Assembly: GCF_004363315.1 (NCBI RefSeq)
Contig: NZ_SNYL01000004.1
Location: 147,677 to 211,676 of the forward strand
DNA: 64,000 nt
Reading direction: 5' to 3'
Source: Tepidicella xavieri
GTDB taxonomy: Bacteria > Pseudomonadota > Gammaproteobacteria > Burkholderiales > Burkholderiaceae_C
The notes beneath the pieces were generated by a model. That model did no database searches, was not told where the DNA came from, and was given only the letters and a program-made list of their open reading frames with translations. How positions within the stretch are numbered: the stretch's first letter is position 1; each line of letters begins with the position of its first letter. The position numbers and the translations under genes are program-made. This document shows positions 42,980 through 54,514 of the stretch, piece by piece.

Positions 42980-43594
42980 TCATGTCAGTAGTGCCTCCAC
43001 GCCTTGAACGAAGACCTGAAAGCTGCGCGAGCGGTTGGCTTGCAGGTCGAGGTTGGCGGCGATGCGCCGCGCGGCGTCAATTTTGGGATAGCTGTTCTTG
43101 TAGATGCCGTGCTTCTTGAGGAAGCGATGTAATGCTTCCCAAGAGCCGCCATTGTCGGGATTGCGAAAGATGCCTTTGCCGACATCGACCGTGGGCAGGC
43201 TGCTGAACGCCAGCCGTAGCGCTGCGGCGTCACCAATGAACCACGATTCCAATTCCTCGACCGCGATGCGGTTGACGACGTGGAACAGCCCTTCTACGTC
43301 AGGGAGGGTCTTGGTGGCAAGCCCTGCCACGCTTGCCATCTCTTCGAGCTGACGCTTGAGCGCCACGCAATCGTCGGTATCCCGGTCCACCAGCACGACC
43401 ACGCGCAACAGCTCGCCCCGCGCGATGCGATCACGGTAGGCCGCAAGCCGGCTGGGCAATGCCTTGAGCAGTTTGTATTTGCTCCCCAGATTGATCAGCT
43501 TCCAGCGTGCCCGCCCGCGCAAGAGCTTCGGCAGCACATGCCGAAGCGCCTCTTCTGCCGAAGGTTCTTCGACCAGAAACTCGATCTGTGTCAT
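42980..43594 (-). CDS. DUF4276-like protein with TOPRIM-type acidic motifs
   Basis: A 204-residue protein with an N-terminal [17 protein letters not shown] (Glu9/Glu10) and [12 protein letters not shown] (Asp70, Asp72), the spacing of the TOPRIM Glu and DxD metal ligands. [19 protein letters not shown] follows, typical of DUF4276 proteins, which commonly sit beside AAA ATPases. It overlaps the ATPase stop by ATGA. By analogy with ATPase-TOPRIM pairs such as PARIS and OLD/Gabija it may be the nuclease effector of a defence module; that is inference. Confidence 0.8.
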   Translation of the reverse strand: MTQIEFLVEEPSAEEALRHVLPKLLRGRARWKLINLGSKYKLLKALPSRLAAYRDRIARGELLRVVVLVDRDTDDCVALKRQLEEMASVAGLATKTLPDVEGLFHVVNRIAVEELESWFIGDAAALRLAFSSLPTVDVGKGIFRNPDNGGSWEALHRFLKKHGIYKNSYPKIDAARRIAANLDLQANRSRSFQVFVQGVEALLT

Positions 43595-44796
43595 GCCTCA
43601 TCTCCCAGGGCAAGTGGGTCGCCGGCGTCGAAATGCCCTTCCATCCATAGCTCACCGAGCGTTGCGCCCTGCCGGATGAAATCCTGTATGCCCGGCATGT
43701 CGATCACCCGGCGCACGCGGGTATATCCATCGGCGGCGCGGTAGAGCACGCGCACCTCTTCCGGCCGCAGCGGGTTGATGAAGAATGGCGAATGCGTGGT
43801 GACGATCAATTGCGTGCGATCCGCGGCTTGCTGGCACTCCTCGGCCAGTTCCGGTAGCAGGCGCGGATGCAGGTAGTTCTCCGGCTCTTCGATGCCAACG
43901 AGTCGAGGCGGGTCGGGATCATAGAGAACGGTCAGGTAGGCCAGCAGCTTCAGCGTGCCGTCGGAGGCAAAGCGTGACAGCACTGGCTTGGAAAACGGCG
44001 CATCCTTGACTAACAGCAGCAAGCGGCTGTCTTCCAATACCTGGGCTTCGACCTTCTCGATGCGAGGGATGCGCCGCCGCAATGTGTCAAAAATCTGCTC
44101 CAGGCGATCAGGGTGTTGCTCGCGCAGGTATTGAATGACATTGGGCAGGTTGTCGCCGGTGGGGGACAAGCGTTCCTCCGCCCCCGCTTCCGGGTTGCCG
44201 CGAGCGGCGTCCGCCGAGAGGTAGGAAAGGTGCCAGCCGGTAATGAAGTCGCGCAGCGCGATCACGCGCGGGTTTTCGGCCAAGGTGCCCAGTGTGCTCA
44301 CCGCCAGCACATCCGGGCCGGAGAGCGGCTTATCGATGCGTGTGTCACTTGCCTCTGGCTCCTCGCCGGTAATGACTTTGCCCTGGCCGTACTGGTAATC
44401 CAAGAAATGAAACGGTGCAGCGGGATGGCCGCGCTTCCAGCGCAGAAACTCGCGCGCGACGACCGGGCCCTTGGCCTGTTCTGCGATTTCCAGGTGATAG
44501 GTAATGAGAGGGGTGCCAGGCCGCTCCCGGTATTGCAACTCGATGACGATGGGGCCATCTTGGTCTCGGCTGCGCAGCTCGCGAAAGCGCCCCCGGCGAT
44601 CCCAGGCTTTGCGCAGGCCGTCTGAAAAGCATTCGGCCAAAAACGCAAAAACGTCGAAGACCGTGGATTTGCCACTGCCATTAGGGCCTAGCAACACCGT
44701 CAATGGCGTGATGTGCTCTAGCTTGACGTTCTGAAGCGCGCGGTAGTTTTTCACGCGCAGGCTTTCGATGCGCGGGGGGGAGAGGTTGACCGTCAC
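43591..44796 (-). CDS. AAA family ATPase (AAA_21 / SMC-like)
   Basis: A 401-residue protein beginning with GTG 44796 ([21 protein letters not shown]), with AAGGAG seven bases upstream. Walker A is GPNGSGKS (37-44), Walker B is [11 protein letters not shown] and the switch histidine is in [11 protein letters not shown]. The start overlaps the Fic gene stop (GTGA) and the stop overlaps the DUF4276-like start, so all three are translationally coupled. Such ATPases sense and drive effectors in several phage-defence systems; target and trigger here are unknown. Confidence 0.88.
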   Translation of the reverse strand: MTVNLSPPRIESLRVKNYRALQNVKLEHITPLTVLLGPNGSGKSTVFDVFAFLAECFSDGLRKAWDRRGRFRELRSRDQDGPIVIELQYRERPGTPLITYHLEIAEQAKGPVVAREFLRWKRGHPAAPFHFLDYQYGQGKVITGEEPEASDTRIDKPLSGPDVLAVSTLGTLAENPRVIALRDFITGWHLSYLSADAARGNPEAGAEERLSPTGDNLPNVIQYLREQHPDRLEQIFDTLRRRIPRIEKVEAQVLEDSRLLLLVKDAPFSKPVLSRFASDGTLKLLAYLTVLYDPDPPRLVGIEEPENYLHPRLLPELAEECQQAADRTQLIVTTHSPFFINPLRPEEVRVLYRAADGYTRVRRVIDMPGIQDFIRQGATLGELWMEGHFDAGDPLALGDEA

Positions 44797-45799
44797 GGCT
44801 CGACTCCTTGTGGTTTCGCCCCCGGAAGGGCCAGCATGTTTTCGATCAGGCGGATCATCACATCCTTGTTCTTGGCATCCGACTCGGCCACGAGCAGGGC
44901 GAGTGCGGCCAGCCCCACGTCGTTGATGACCGGTTCGCCATCGCGCACGAGCCGGCCGTTGCGGGCCAGAAAATCCACGAACAGGAACGCCCCGCTGCGC
45001 TTGTTGCCATCGGCGAAGGGATGGTTCTTGATGACGAAGTACAACAGGTGCGCGGCCCTGGTCTCCACCGTCGGGTAGGCCGGCTCGCCGAAGACGGTCT
45101 GCTCCAGGTTGCCCAGAATCGCCGCGAAGGCCTCGCCGCGCTCGCGGCCGAACAGGTCGGACGCCTCGCCGCGCGCCATCAGATCGGCCTTCAGGCGCGC
45201 GATGGCCGCCCGTGCCTCGGTGAGCGTGGGCAGCACCCCGCCCGGGCTGCCCACCGGGGCGGTGAGCCGCCCCTCGTCGTAGCGCTGCAGCCAGAGGAAG
45301 GTCTGGGTGTAGCGGGCGATCACGTCCACCAGCCCGCGGCCCACCTCGGCAGTGAGCGCCTCGCCCGCGGCGGCCTTTCTCACCAGGGAGAGCGCCACTT
45401 CCAGCTCGGCGGCGTTCTGCTCGAAGCGCTGGCGGTCCAGCGTGTAGCCGCGCGTCAGATGCTCGCGCAGCACGCGCGTGGCCCACTGGCGAAAGCGCGT
45501 GGCGCGGGCGGAGTTCACCCGGTAGCCGACGGAGATGATGGCATCGAGGTTGTAGTGCCTGAGCCGTCGCTGAACCTGCCGCCGGCCTTCGGTTTGAACT
45601 GCTAAGAAATCCTTAGTGGTTGCCGCCTCCTCCAACTCGCCATCGCCGAAGATGTTCTTCAGGTGCATGAGCACGTTTTCGGGCGTGGTGGCAAACACCT
45701 CGGCCATCTGGCGTTGCGTCATCCAGACGGATTCGCCCGCCAATCGCACTTGCACCGGCTGTCCGCTCGATTCGAAGATGACGAGCGAGGTTGGCGTGG

Positions 45800-45803
<4 letters not shown>
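44793..45803 (-). CDS. RhuM-family protein fused to a Fic/DOC domain
   Basis: A 336-residue protein with an N-terminal RhuM-like part (about 1-130: [26 protein letters not shown], then [25 protein letters not shown]) and a C-terminal Fic domain with the complete motif [11 protein letters not shown] (261-271, His261). Fic enzymes transfer AMP or related groups to proteins. No inhibitory (S/T)xxxE(G/N) helix was identified with certainty. It is coupled to hsdS by ATGA. RhuM genes are frequent passengers of type I restriction loci. Confidence 0.9.
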
Positions 45804-48713
<2,910 letters not shown>

Positions 48714-48720
48714 CGTGTGC

Positions 48721-49655
48721 TTACCTTTTGCGTAATGTCTTGGTTGCCGGGGCCTGATACCCCGGCGCGAGCTTGGCGTTCTCGACGCCATAGAGCGCCA
48801 GCGGATCGGCCAGCCACAAGCGGTACTGTTCGTCGGTGAGGCGATGGTCGGGCGAGCAGTCCACGCTCCACCGCAGCAGCATGTAGCCCGCCACCGCCGC
48901 GCGCACCCGTACTCGCAGTGCGCCGCCCTGCATCCCGTAGTCCCGCCGATGATCGCGGGGCGCTCAAGGCGCGGGTGCGGCACGAACTCCAGCTCGACGA
49001 TGCGCGTCCATTGGATGTCGTGATCGGGCCGTTCGTGGGCCTGGGGCGCTTCATCCAGCAAGGCCGGCGCTTCGATGCGGGTGAGGACGAAGTCCCGAAA
49101 CTCGCCGCGCTTTCGGTCAAAGGCCCGCACGTGCCAGCGCAGGCCGGTATCCACCAAGGCAAAGGGCACGATGACCCGCTCGGTCTCGCCGCTCGTCATC
49201 GAGTGATAACGGATGGCGAGGGGCCGCCTGGCGTGGATCGCCCGGCAGATCGGGGCCAGCACCTCCATCCTGGGGATGGAGAGGGCGGCGGGCGACTCGC
49301 ACGGCAAGAGCGGCTGCAAGGGCTTGGCCGGGCCGTTCACGCCATCGCCAAACCCATGCGCCAGCGCCGACAGCACGCGCTGCGGGGCGTGCTCGAACAG
49401 TGGGGAGAACGTCTGCCCGATCCGGTAGACCTTGTGGCTGCCGTCAAAGAGGATGTTTTGCGGTGCGATTTGCCGGTACAACGCCAAGTCGCGCGTCGCC
49501 CCGGCCGGCGCCACCCCGAAGCGCTCGATGAGGTCGGGACGGCCGATCTCACCGAAGAAGTAGAGCCGAAAGTCGATGTAGGCCAGCCGCTCGCGCTGGG
49601 CGTGGCTCAAGGTCTCGACACGCTGGGGCTGAGTCACCAGAGGCTCCTCATCCAA
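48721..49655 (-). pseudogene. WYL-domain transcriptional regulator, frameshifted
   Basis: The N-terminal HTH part and WYL domain ([30 protein letters not shown]) read from ATG 49655. Near 48941-48950 the frame is lost: after PAIIGG the protein similarity continues one frame over ([27 protein letters not shown] .. NAKLAPGY) and ends at 48721. The span is 935 bases, one short of a multiple of three, so one base is missing in the run TCCCGCC. Repaired length would be about 311 residues. Such regulators often control adjacent defence operons. A sequencing error is the main alternative. Confidence 0.82.
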
Positions 49656-49714
49656 GGCGGACCACTGAAAAGCTGTGATTGGTTTTATGTTTGTGCATCG
49701 CCAGGCGGTTTACA

Positions 49715-49729
49715 TCATCAAACTGATGA
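49715..49729. promoter_or_regulatory. Dyad TCATCA-AAC-TGATGA, possible operator
   Basis: A perfect 6-base inverted repeat with a 3-base spacer lies between TTTACA (49709-49714) and a weak TATG-containing -10 region (49733 onward). A protein bound there would block a rightward promoter. The WYL regulator gene next door is a possible source of the ligand (inference). Confidence 0.35.
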
Positions 49730-49982
49730 CATTATGCGCCATGATCTGGATGGTAACAACACGGAAGCAGCCGCGCCCCCCCCATGGCCTGGGCATGCCC
49801 ATCCATCACGCCGAGAAACCGAGAGCCAGGCCCCAAATTGCCACCGGGTTATACTCAAAGCCGTTTTCATCAGCCAGCCGCACCCCTGCAGGTTATGACA
49901 CCGCGAACGCCCATGGAGGAAGATTCTGCCCGTTGAGGGGCGGCAGTTCGCGCCTGCTTGAATCGTTGCTCATCCTTCTCAG

Positions 49983-50008
49983 CGCGGCCCAGGCCGCGTT
50001 TCGTTTTT
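49983..50008 (+). terminator. Terminator-like hairpin in the thrS leader
   Basis: CGCGGCC/GGCCGCG forms a stem of 6-7 bp with a very short loop, followed by TTTCGTTTTT, and ends only about a dozen bases before the thrS ATG. It could act as an attenuator or as a translational operator for threonyl-tRNA synthetase; no leader peptide was identified. Confidence 0.45.
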
Positions 50009-50020
50009 CTGGAACAGCCC

Positions 50021-51928
50021 ATGCTTCACATCACGCTCCCCGATGGTTCGCAACGCCAATTCCCCGGCCCCGTCACGGTGGCCGAGGTTGCCGCCTCCAT
50101 TGGCTCGGGTCTGGCCAAGGCAGCCTTGGGTGGCAAGGTCGATGGCCGTCTGGTGGACACTTCCTACACCATCGAGCGCGATGCCTCCCTGTCCATCGTC
50201 ACCGCCAAAGACCCGGAGGGGCTGGAGATGATCCGTCACTCCACCGCCCACCTGCTGGCCTATGCCGTCAAGGAGTTGTTCCCCGACGCGCAGGTCACCA
50301 TTGGCCCGGTGATCGACAACGGCTTTTATTACGACTTCTCCTACAAGCGCCCCTTCACCCCCGATGACTTGGCTGCCATCGAGAAAAAAATGGCCGAACT
50401 CGCCGCCAAGGACGAGCCGGTGGTGCGCCGCGTGCTGCCGCGCGATGAGGCAGTGGCCTATTTCAAGGGGCTGGGCGAGCACTACAAGGCCGAGATCATC
50501 GCCAGCATTCCGGCGGGCGAAGAAGTCAGCCTCTACCGAGAAGGGGCCTTCGAGGACCTGTGCCGCGGCCCGCACGTGCCCAGCACCGGCAAGCTCAAGC
50601 ACTTCAAGCTGATGAAGGTGGCCGGCGCCTACTGGCGCGGCGACCATCGCAACGAGATGCTGCAGCGCATCTACGGCACGGCCTGGGCCAGCAAGGAAGA
50701 TTTGCACAATTACCTCACGCTGCTGGAGGAGGCCGAAAGGCGCGACCACCGCAAGCTGGGGCGCGAACTGGACCTGTTCCATATCGACGAACATGCGCCG
50801 GGCTTGGTGTTTTGGCACCCCAAGGGTTGGACCGTCTGGCAGCAGGTGGAGCAGTACATGCGCCGCGTGTACCGCGACAACGGCTACCTGGAGGTCAAGG
50901 GGCCGCAGATCCTGGACAAGGCGCTGTGGGAGAAGACCGGCCACTGGGACAAATACCGCGACAACATGTTCATCACCGAGAGCGAGAAGCGCGACTATGC
51001 GCTCAAGCCGATGAACTGTCCGGGACACATCCTGATTTTCAAGCAGGGCATCAAGAGCTACCGTGACCTGCCGCTGCGCTATGGCGAATTCGGTCAGTGC
51101 CACCGCAACGAGCCCAGCGGCGGCCTGCACGGCATCATGCGCGTGCGCGGCTTCACGCAAGACGACGGCCACATCTTCTGTACCGAAGACCAAATCCTGT
51201 CGGAATGCGACACCTTCACCCAGGTGCTGAAAAAGGTGTACGCCGACTTTGGCTTCACCGACATTCTGTACAAGGTCTCGACCCGCCCAGCCGCGCGCAT
51301 CGGCTCCGATGAACTCTGGGACAAGGCCGAGCAGGCCCTCATGGACAGCCTGCGCCACGCCGGCTGCGACTTCGTCATCTCCGAGGGCGATGGCGCTTTC
51401 TATGGCCCCAAGATCGAATACACGCTCAAAGACGCGATCGGCCGCGAATGGCAGTGCGGCACCATCCAGGTGGACTTCAACCTGGCCGAACGGCTCGATG
51501 CCGAGTACGTGGCCGAAGACGGCAGCCGCCAGCGCCCCGTCATTCTGCACCGCGCCATCGTCGGCAGCCTGGAGCGTTTCATCGGCATTTTGATTGAACA
51601 GCATGCCGGCGCGCTGCCCGTGTGGCTGGCGCCGGTGCAGGTGGCGGTGCTCAACATCACCGATGCGCAGGCCGACTACTGTCGCGAAATCGCCAAAACA
51701 CTGGAAAATCAAGGCGTTAGGGTGGCGTTGGATTTGCGCAACGAAAAAATCACGTATAAAATCCGGGAGTTTTCGCTGCAAAAGCTGCCATACATCCTCG
51801 TGGTGGGCGACAAAGAAAAGGCGGCCGGTTCGGTGGCCGTGCGTGCGCGTGGCAACAAAGATCTGGGCGTCATGCCGCTTGACGGCTTCGCCCAGCGCCT
51901 GCGTGCCGACATCGAAGCCCGGGCCTGA
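50021..51928 (+). CDS. thrS: Threonyl-tRNA synthetase
   Basis: Charges tRNA-Thr. The 635-residue protein has the TGS domain ([14 protein letters not shown]), the editing domain with [16 protein letters not shown], and the class II catalytic core ([38 protein letters not shown]-like [14 protein letters not shown]) followed by the anticodon-binding domain. ATG 50021 matches the family start; no strong ribosome site is visible. It heads the conserved thrS-infC-rpmI-rplT-pheST-ihfA cluster. Confidence 0.97.
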   Translation: MLHITLPDGSQRQFPGPVTVAEVAASIGSGLAKAALGGKVDGRLVDTSYTIERDASLSIVTAKDPEGLEMIRHSTAHLLAYAVKELFPDAQVTIGPVIDNGFYYDFSYKRPFTPDDLAAIEKKMAELAAKDEPVVRRVLPRDEAVAYFKGLGEHYKAEIIASIPAGEEVSLYREGAFEDLCRGPHVPSTGKLKHFKLMKVAGAYWRGDHRNEMLQRIYGTAWASKEDLHNYLTLLEEAERRDHRKLGRELDLFHIDEHAPGLVFWHPKGWTVWQQVEQYMRRVYRDNGYLEVKGPQILDKALWEKTGHWDKYRDNMFITESEKRDYALKPMNCPGHILIFKQGIKSYRDLPLRYGEFGQCHRNEPSGGLHGIMRVRGFTQDDGHIFCTEDQILSECDTFTQVLKKVYADFGFTDILYKVSTRPAARIGSDELWDKAEQALMDSLRHAGCDFVISEGDGAFYGPKIEYTLKDAIGREWQCGTIQVDFNLAERLDAEYVAEDGSRQRPVILHRAIVGSLERFIGILIEQHAGALPVWLAPVQVAVLNITDAQADYCREIAKTLENQGVRVALDLRNEKITYKIREFSLQKLPYILVVGDKEKAAGSVAVRARGNKDLGVMPLDGFAQRLRADIEARA

Positions 51929-52003
51929 GCGTCTGCCGATGGAGGTGGGGCCGGTTTTTGCGTGAGTGCTGCCTGTCAGCGTTTTTGAACAAAGGAATTC
52001 ACC

Positions 52004-52612
52004 ATCGCTACCGCTGCTCCCCATTTCCGCGATCGCCGTCAACGCGAAGAGCGCGCCCATCGTCTGAACCGCGAAATTACCGCGCCTGAAGTCCGGCTGA
52101 TGGGCCCCGACAACGAACCCATCGGCATCGTCAGCCTGCAGGAAGCCTTGCGCATGGCGGGTGACCTGGATGTGGATTTGGTCGAAATCGCGGCGATGGC
52201 CAAGCCCCCCGTGTGCCGGCTCATCGATTACGGCAAATTCAAATACGCGGAGCAGAAAAAGGCAGCCGAGGCCAAGGCCAAGCAAAAAGTCATCGAGGTC
52301 AAGGAGGTCAAGTTCCGTCCGGGCACCGATGAAGGCGACTACCAGATCAAGATGCGCAACATCCGCCGCTTCCTGGAAGACGGCGACAAGTGCAAGGTGA
52401 CCCTGCGGTTCCGCGGCCGCGAGATCACCCATCAGGAACTGGGGTTGGCGCTGCTGCAGCGCATTCGCGATGAGCTCGGCGATTCGATCGTGGTGGAGCA
52501 GTTCCCCAAGCTCGAAGGCCGGCAGATGATCATGATGATTGCCCCGGGGCGCAAGAAGTCCGGGGGTGCGAAACCGGCGCCGGAGACGGCGGCGGCCAGC
52601 CAGGGGGCCTAA
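52004..52612 (+). CDS. infC: Translation initiation factor IF-3 (ATC start)
   Basis: IF-3 binds the 30S subunit and rejects non-canonical start codons. The first ATG or GTG in frame is deep inside the conserved N-domain, whereas ATC 52004 is in frame, has AAAGGA seven bases upstream and gives a 202-residue protein with [15 protein letters not shown] rare start fits the autoregulation known for infC, where IF-3 discriminates against its own mRNA. Core motifs [19 protein letters not shown] and [14 protein letters not shown] are intact. Confidence 0.93.
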   Translation: MATAAPHFRDRRQREERAHRLNREITAPEVRLMGPDNEPIGIVSLQEALRMAGDLDVDLVEIAAMAKPPVCRLIDYGKFKYAEQKKAAEAKAKQKVIEVKEVKFRPGTDEGDYQIKMRNIRRFLEDGDKCKVTLRFRGREITHQELGLALLQRIRDELGDSIVVEQFPKLEGRQMIMMIAPGRKKSGGAKPAPETAAASQGA

Positions 52613-52732
52613 AGCCCACCTGGCGCCAAGGCGGCGTGGGTCGGTCACCTGCGCCGTTCCAAGTGGCTCGGGGCCTGCAAGTCCGTGATGGGTTCACGGC
52701 GCCTCGCGAGCACAAACCATAAGGAGCATGTC

Positions 52733-52936
52733 ATGCCCAAAATGAAGACCAAGAGCAGTGCGAAAAAGCGTTTTCGCGTTCGTCCGGGTGGGACCGTCAA
52801 GCGCGGGCAGGCCTTCAAGCGTCACATCCTGACCAAGAAGTCCACCAAGAACAAGCGCCAACTGCGCGGTGCGGTGAATGTGCATGAGACCAACATGGGT
52901 CACATGGCACAGATGATGCCCTTCGCTGGCTTGTAA
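52733..52936 (+). CDS. rpmI: Ribosomal protein bL35
   Basis: A 67-residue basic 50S protein, [25 protein letters not shown], of the usual length. AAGGAG lies eight bases before ATG 52733; the upstream in-frame codon at 52685 is not needed. The 120 bases between infC and rpmI are GC-rich and could hold the L20-responsive leader known in other bacteria, but I could not define it. Confidence 0.97.
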   Translation: MPKMKTKSSAKKRFRVRPGGTVKRGQAFKRHILTKKSTKNKRQLRGAVNVHETNMGHMAQMMPFAGL

Positions 52937-52962
52937 TCAACGCGACGAACAAGGAGTAAGCT

Positions 52963-53322
52963 ATGCCTCGCGTCAAACGTGGTGTCACCGCACGTGCCCG
53001 TCACAAGAAAGTTCTCGCCCAGGCCAAAGGCTTCCGCGGCCGCCGCGGCAACGTGTTCCGCGTTGCCAAGCAGGCGGTGATGAAGGCCGGTCAGTACGCC
53101 TACCGTGACCGCCGCGCCCGCAAGCGCGTGTTCCGTCAGCTGTGGATTGCCCGTATCAACGCCGCCGCGCGTGAACTGGGCCTGACCTACAGCCAGTTTG
53201 CCAATGGTCTGAAGAAGGCCGCCATCGAGATCGACCGCAAGGTGCTGGCCGATCTGGCCGTCAACGACAAGGCTGCTTTTGGCAGCATCGTCGAGCAGGT
53301 CAAGGCCAAGCTGGCGGCTTGA
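52963..53322 (+). CDS. rplT: Ribosomal protein bL20
   Basis: A 119-residue basic protein needed for early 50S assembly, [27 protein letters not shown], intact and of normal length. In other bacteria L20 represses its own operon. AAGGAG precedes ATG 52963. Confidence 0.97.
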   Translation: MPRVKRGVTARARHKKVLAQAKGFRGRRGNVFRVAKQAVMKAGQYAYRDRRARKRVFRQLWIARINAAARELGLTYSQFANGLKKAAIEIDRKVLADLAVNDKAAFGSIVEQVKAKLAA

Positions 53323-53362
53323 GGAACGACGGGTTTTTCTGAGCGAAAATACCCGGCTTGAG

Positions 53363-53393
53363 GGGCCAGCGCTACACGGCACTGGCCCTTTTT
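53363..53393 (+). terminator. Intrinsic terminator or attenuator before pheS
   Basis: GGGCCAG (53363-53369) pairs with CTGGCCC (53382-53388) and is followed by TTTTT. It lies between rplT and pheS. A second possible hairpin (about 53329-53354, CGGGT..TACCCG) lies just upstream, which would suit attenuation of pheST as in enteric bacteria. Confidence 0.75.
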
Positions 53394-53417
53394 CATTTTC
53401 CACCGTGAACCGTTGCG

Positions 53418-54488
53418 ATGAACGACCTCGATTCTCTGGTGCAGTCTGCGCGTGAGCTGTTCGCGCAGGCCGCCACCCCCACCGACCTGGAAAACGCCAA
53501 AGCCCAGTTCCTCGGCAAAAGCGGCCGCATCACCGAGCTGATGAAAGGCTTGGCCAGCCTGAGCGTGGAGGAGAAAAAGACCCGTGGGGCGGCCATCAAC
53601 ACGGCCAAGCAGGCGGTGGAGGCGGCTCTGGCCGAGCGGCGCCAGGCGCTGGCCGAAGCCGAGTTGCAGCGTCAGTTGCAGGCAGAAGCGCTGGACGTCA
53701 CCTTGCCCGGCCGGCAGCGTGGGCTGGGCGGGCTGCACCCGGTCAGCTTGACGATGGAGCGCATCGAAGCGATTTTCGGCTCCATGGGGTTTGAAGTGGC
53801 CGATGGCCCGGAGATCGAGTCCGACTGGTTCAATTTCACCGCGCTGAACACGCCGCAAGACCATCCCGCGCGTTCCATGCACGACACTTTCTACGTGGAA
53901 GGCGGCAGCGAGCGCGCGCCGTATTTGCTGCGCACCCACACCAGCCCCATGCAGATCCGCCACGCGGTGCAGCACGTCAAGCGCCACAAGGCGCTGGCCG
54001 GGGGGAGCGGCGAGGGATTGTTCAGCGGCGACATGCCCGAAATCCGTGTCATCGCGCCAGGCCGCACCTACCGGGTGGACAGCGACGCCACCCATTCGCC
54101 CATGTTTCATCAGTGCGAGGGGCTGTGGATCGGGGAAAACGTCAGCTTCAAAGACCTGAAGTTCGTGTTCACCGATTTCTGCCGCGCCTTTTTCGAGTTT
54201 GATGACCTGGTGCTGCGATTCCGCCCAAGTTTTTTCCCGTTCACCGAGCCCAGCGCCGAAATCGACATCCAGTTCCAGACCGGCCCGCTGGCCGGGCGCT
54301 GGTTGGAAGTGGCCGGCAGTGGCCAGGTGCACCCCAACGTGGTGCGCAACATGGGGCTGGACCCCGAAAAATACATCGGCTTTGCGTTTGGCATGGGCCC
54401 CGATCGGCTGACCATGCTGCGCTACGGCGTCAACGATTTGCGCCTGTTTTTCGATGGCGACATTCGCTTCCTGAGCCAATTCCGTTGA
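53418..54488 (+). CDS. pheS: Phenylalanyl-tRNA synthetase alpha subunit
   Basis: Catalytic subunit of the alpha2-beta2 enzyme. The 356-residue protein has the N-terminal coiled-coil arm ([18 protein letters not shown]), class II motif 2 region [19 protein letters not shown] and motif 3 [24 protein letters not shown] 53418 lies 26 bases after a terminator-like hairpin, so its expression may be attenuated. pheT follows after 26 bases. Confidence 0.97.
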   Translation: MNDLDSLVQSARELFAQAATPTDLENAKAQFLGKSGRITELMKGLASLSVEEKKTRGAAINTAKQAVEAALAERRQALAEAELQRQLQAEALDVTLPGRQRGLGGLHPVSLTMERIEAIFGSMGFEVADGPEIESDWFNFTALNTPQDHPARSMHDTFYVEGGSERAPYLLRTHTSPMQIRHAVQHVKRHKALAGGSGEGLFSGDMPEIRVIAPGRTYRVDSDATHSPMFHQCEGLWIGENVSFKDLKFVFTDFCRAFFEFDDLVLRFRPSFFPFTEPSAEIDIQFQTGPLAGRWLEVAGSGQVHPNVVRNMGLDPEKYIGFAFGMGPDRLTMLRYGVNDLRLFFDGDIRFLSQFR

Positions 54489-54514
54489 CCCGCTCCTCCC
54501 ACAGAGTTTGAACC

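Larger units (their letters stand above)
49656..50020. other. Intergenic region between the restriction operon and thrS
   Basis: 365 bases between divergent genes, with lower GC near 49680-49740. It holds a dyad (49715-49729), weak promoter-like hexamers around it, and a terminator-like hairpin directly before thrS (49983-49998). Short open frames occur but none has coding character. No tRNA, T-box or repeat was recognised. Confidence 0.6.

Noticed and set aside
49776..49788. Run of eight C residues as a phase-variable tract
   Set aside because: It lies in a noncoding stretch about 240 bases before thrS without a matching promoter or gene, so a switching role has no support.
49656..50020. 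T-box leader of thrS
   Set aside because: No T-box sequence or specifier loop was found, and T-box control of aminoacyl-tRNA synthetases is essentially a Gram-positive feature.
49979..52648. Long minus-strand frame opposite thrS-infC (889 codons)
   Set aside because: Antisense of conserved genes with no recognisable domains; an effect of high GC.
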